Source: Nonlabens sp.
GTDB taxonomy: Bacteria; Bacteroidota; Bacteroidia; Flavobacteriales; Flavobacteriaceae
Reading direction: 5' to 3'
DNA length: 64,000 bases
NCBI GenBank assembly: GCA_020630715.1
Contig: JAHDIQ010000008.1
Span: forward strand, 1-64,000
Shown here piece after piece: positions 62,822 to 64,000 of this stretch. Within the stretch, counting starts at the first letter, position 1, and every line of letters begins with the position of its first letter. Below the pieces are notes generated by a model that ran no database searches, was not told the DNA's origin, and worked only from the letters and a program-made list of their open reading frames with translations. The position numbers and the translations under genes were made by a program.

Positions 62822-63361
62822 TTACTCTATAACAATAATATCTGATTCACTAATCTTACCTACATTGATTACGCTATTGTAATCTGTGATGTCTAGAGTA
62901 GGATCGTTAGCAAGATCTACGGGCAGTATTACTATCCTAAAAATTTGATTATCAATATCTGCTGGGGCCAACAGGTTAAAATCTGTACTCGCAGGACCGT
63001 CTAGAAATATGTCGACATCTATGAAGGTAGATTCATAATTATAGGCAAATTCACCAAAATCGCTGTATACAGTTTGTGGTAGTAATCGCCAGATATCTAT
63101 AGTACCACCATCAGTAGCAGGTACTTCATCCCATAGAATGTATACCAATATCATATCTGTTTCTAAAACTTCAATGTCAGTAGGATGGTCTATCCTAAAG
63201 CCATAATCAGGTGCTGTAAAATTTCGTTGAATCTCGTACGATTGTGCGACAATATTCTGTCCATCAAGACCATTTATACCGTTTAATCCAGGAGGACCTG
63301 ATGGTCCAGTACAAGAAATGAATGCTGCTGTAATTGCTAAAAGTAAAATTATCTTTTTCAT
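62822..63361 (-). CDS. lipoprotein with short collagen-like segment
   Basis: This 179-residue protein begins MKKIILLLAITAAFISCTGP with a clear lipobox (Cys17). It continues with a collagen-like Gly-X-Y run (GPSGPPGLNGINGLDGQN, six triplets), then a beta-rich domain of about 140 residues that I do not recognise. Related lipoproteins with this opening occur widely in Flavobacteria. Function unknown. Confidence 0.8.
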   Translation of the reverse strand: MKKIILLLAITAAFISCTGPSGPPGLNGINGLDGQNIVAQSYEIQRNFTAPDYGFRIDHPTDIEVLETDMILVYILWDEVPATDGGTIDIWRLLPQTVYSDFGEFAYNYESTFIDVDIFLDGPASTDFNLLAPADIDNQIFRIVILPVDLANDPTLDITDYNSVINVGKISESDIIVIE

Positions 63362-63413
63362 AATACATCTATTTGTCTTTCGTTATTCAAATACCTTGCC
63401 TAAATTTAGTTCT

Positions 63414-64000
63414 ATGAAAAAAAAGTTGCTATTTATTACGATTTATCTTTTTGTGTTAAACAGTTTCTCACAAATCAAAAGTGGTGACAGCCTATTAAGT
63501 TTAGGAGACTACAAGTTGTCAATAACAGCTTACGAGAAAGCACCTCATTCTGCTTTAAAACAATTTAAAATCGCCAAAGTGTACCAGCAACTAGGTGCAA
63601 CTGCTAAGGCTTTAGCGTTTTATGAGACAGGATTTCAATCAGACAGTTTAAGTATTCAACCTCGCTTTAATTATGGTAAGCTATTATTGAATACACAACA
63701 GCCTGTTCTTGCGATTAATGTCTTTTTAAAATTAACTCAGGATCAACCTAATAACGCTAGTTTTCATTATTATCTAGGCAAAGGATATGAAACAATTACT
63801 CAACCAGATGGTGCAGTAGCATCTTATAAAATAGCAATAAGCTTAAATAATGATTATAGAAATGCACACCTAGGAATTGTGAAAAATCAGATCGTTCAGA
63901 AAAAATATTTAGAAGCTATCGCATACAGCAAGGAATATTTAAATAATCATCCTAATGATGCTAGGATGTTAAGTTATAATGCACAGGCTGGACTTAAAGC
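63414..64000 (+). CDS. tetratricopeptide-repeat protein, 3' end beyond the window
   Basis: The frame from ATG at 63414 stays open to the last base (195 full codons). It has a signal peptide (KKLLFITIYLFVLNSFSQ), then tandem TPR units: GDSLLSLGDYKLSITAYEKA, then KVYQQLGATAKALAFYETG, then YYLGKGYETITQPDGAVASYKIAI. It is probably an exported or periplasmic helical-repeat protein. The start lies 52 bp from the diverging lipoprotein gene. The gene is truncated by the window edge, not by mutation. Confidence 0.85.
   Translation, partial: MKKKLLFITIYLFVLNSFSQIKSGDSLLSLGDYKLSITAYEKAPHSALKQFKIAKVYQQLGATAKALAFYETGFQSDSLSIQPRFNYGKLLLNTQQPVLAINVFLKLTQDQPNNASFHYYLGKGYETITQPDGAVASYKIAISLNNDYRNAHLGIVKNQIVQKKYLEAIAYSKEYLNNHPNDARMLSYNAQAGLK

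Overview
The window is a contiguous piece of a marine Flavobacteriaceae (Bacteroidota) chromosome. Evidence seen directly: a type IX secretion/gliding set (gldJ, porU, porV), mevalonate-pathway isoprenoid genes, a dipeptidyl-peptidase/POT peptide-utilisation operon, low G+C, few Shine-Dalgarno-like leaders, and Bacteroidota-type promoters (TTTG about 19 bp before TAnnTTTG) in front of tRNA genes. Many genes carry the 14-bp palindrome GCTTTCGCGAAAGC, which I associate with Nonlabens/Dokdonia-like genomes; that genus-level guess is inference.

Layout. 0-2.2 kb: mpl and an M24 peptidase, preceded by an octanucleotide tandem repeat. 2.2-3.05 kb: a small DUF559 nuclease gene bracketed by MITE-like repeats. 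3.1-7.5 kb: mvaD, mevalonate kinase, a UbiA prenyltransferase and a nitrilase. 7.8-9.0 kb: MacB-like permease. 9.3-16.5 kb: purH, then the rod-shape operon mreB-mreC-mreD-mrdA-rodA. 16.9-21 kb (minus): tail-specific protease, an orphan OppC-like permease and a NUC1 nuclease, joined by 1-nt overlaps. 21.1-26.1 kb: surE, a small membrane protein, lpxB, a C40 peptidase lipoprotein and comEC. 26.1-32.1 kb (minus): a thioredoxin-like protein, two POT peptide transporters and DPP4. 32.3-34.5 kb: HMG-CoA reductase and a GYDIA-family GHMP kinase, the other half of the mevalonate pathway. 34.5-35.6 kb: an unknown secreted protein. 35.6-43.3 kb (minus): an envelope-biogenesis operon running from coaX through a beta-barrel protein, a TPR protein, lptC, a small membrane protein, a CNNM/CBS protein and a PpiD/SurA-type PPIase. 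43.5-46.7 kb (minus): tRNA-Phe, murF, gldJ. 46.9-51.9 kb: porU, porV. 51.9-57 kb: cdd, pdhA-pdhC, an M28 peptidase and an SDR. 57.3-64 kb: M20 dipeptidase (minus), tRNA-Leu, folE, an acyltransferase-like membrane protein (minus), a GIY-YIG nuclease bracketed by direct repeats (minus), tRNA-Asp (minus), a Cof-type HAD phosphatase, a collagen-like lipoprotein (minus), and a TPR protein cut by the window edge.

Most genes are conserved housekeeping or envelope functions. The unusual layer is the small repeats. The perfect palindrome occurs 13 times, with four near-copies; twelve of these 17 sites lie inside coding sequences and are read in all three codon phases without a stop. Two unrelated tiny nuclease genes (DUF559, GIY-YIG) are each framed by their own repeat family. 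Two further repeat motifs are embedded in coding sequence: a 16-mer in the pdhC linker with an inverted copy at 57.27 kb, and a segment that splits a palindrome at the start of the C40 peptidase gene. I saw no rRNA, CRISPR array, complete transposase, phage or riboswitch.
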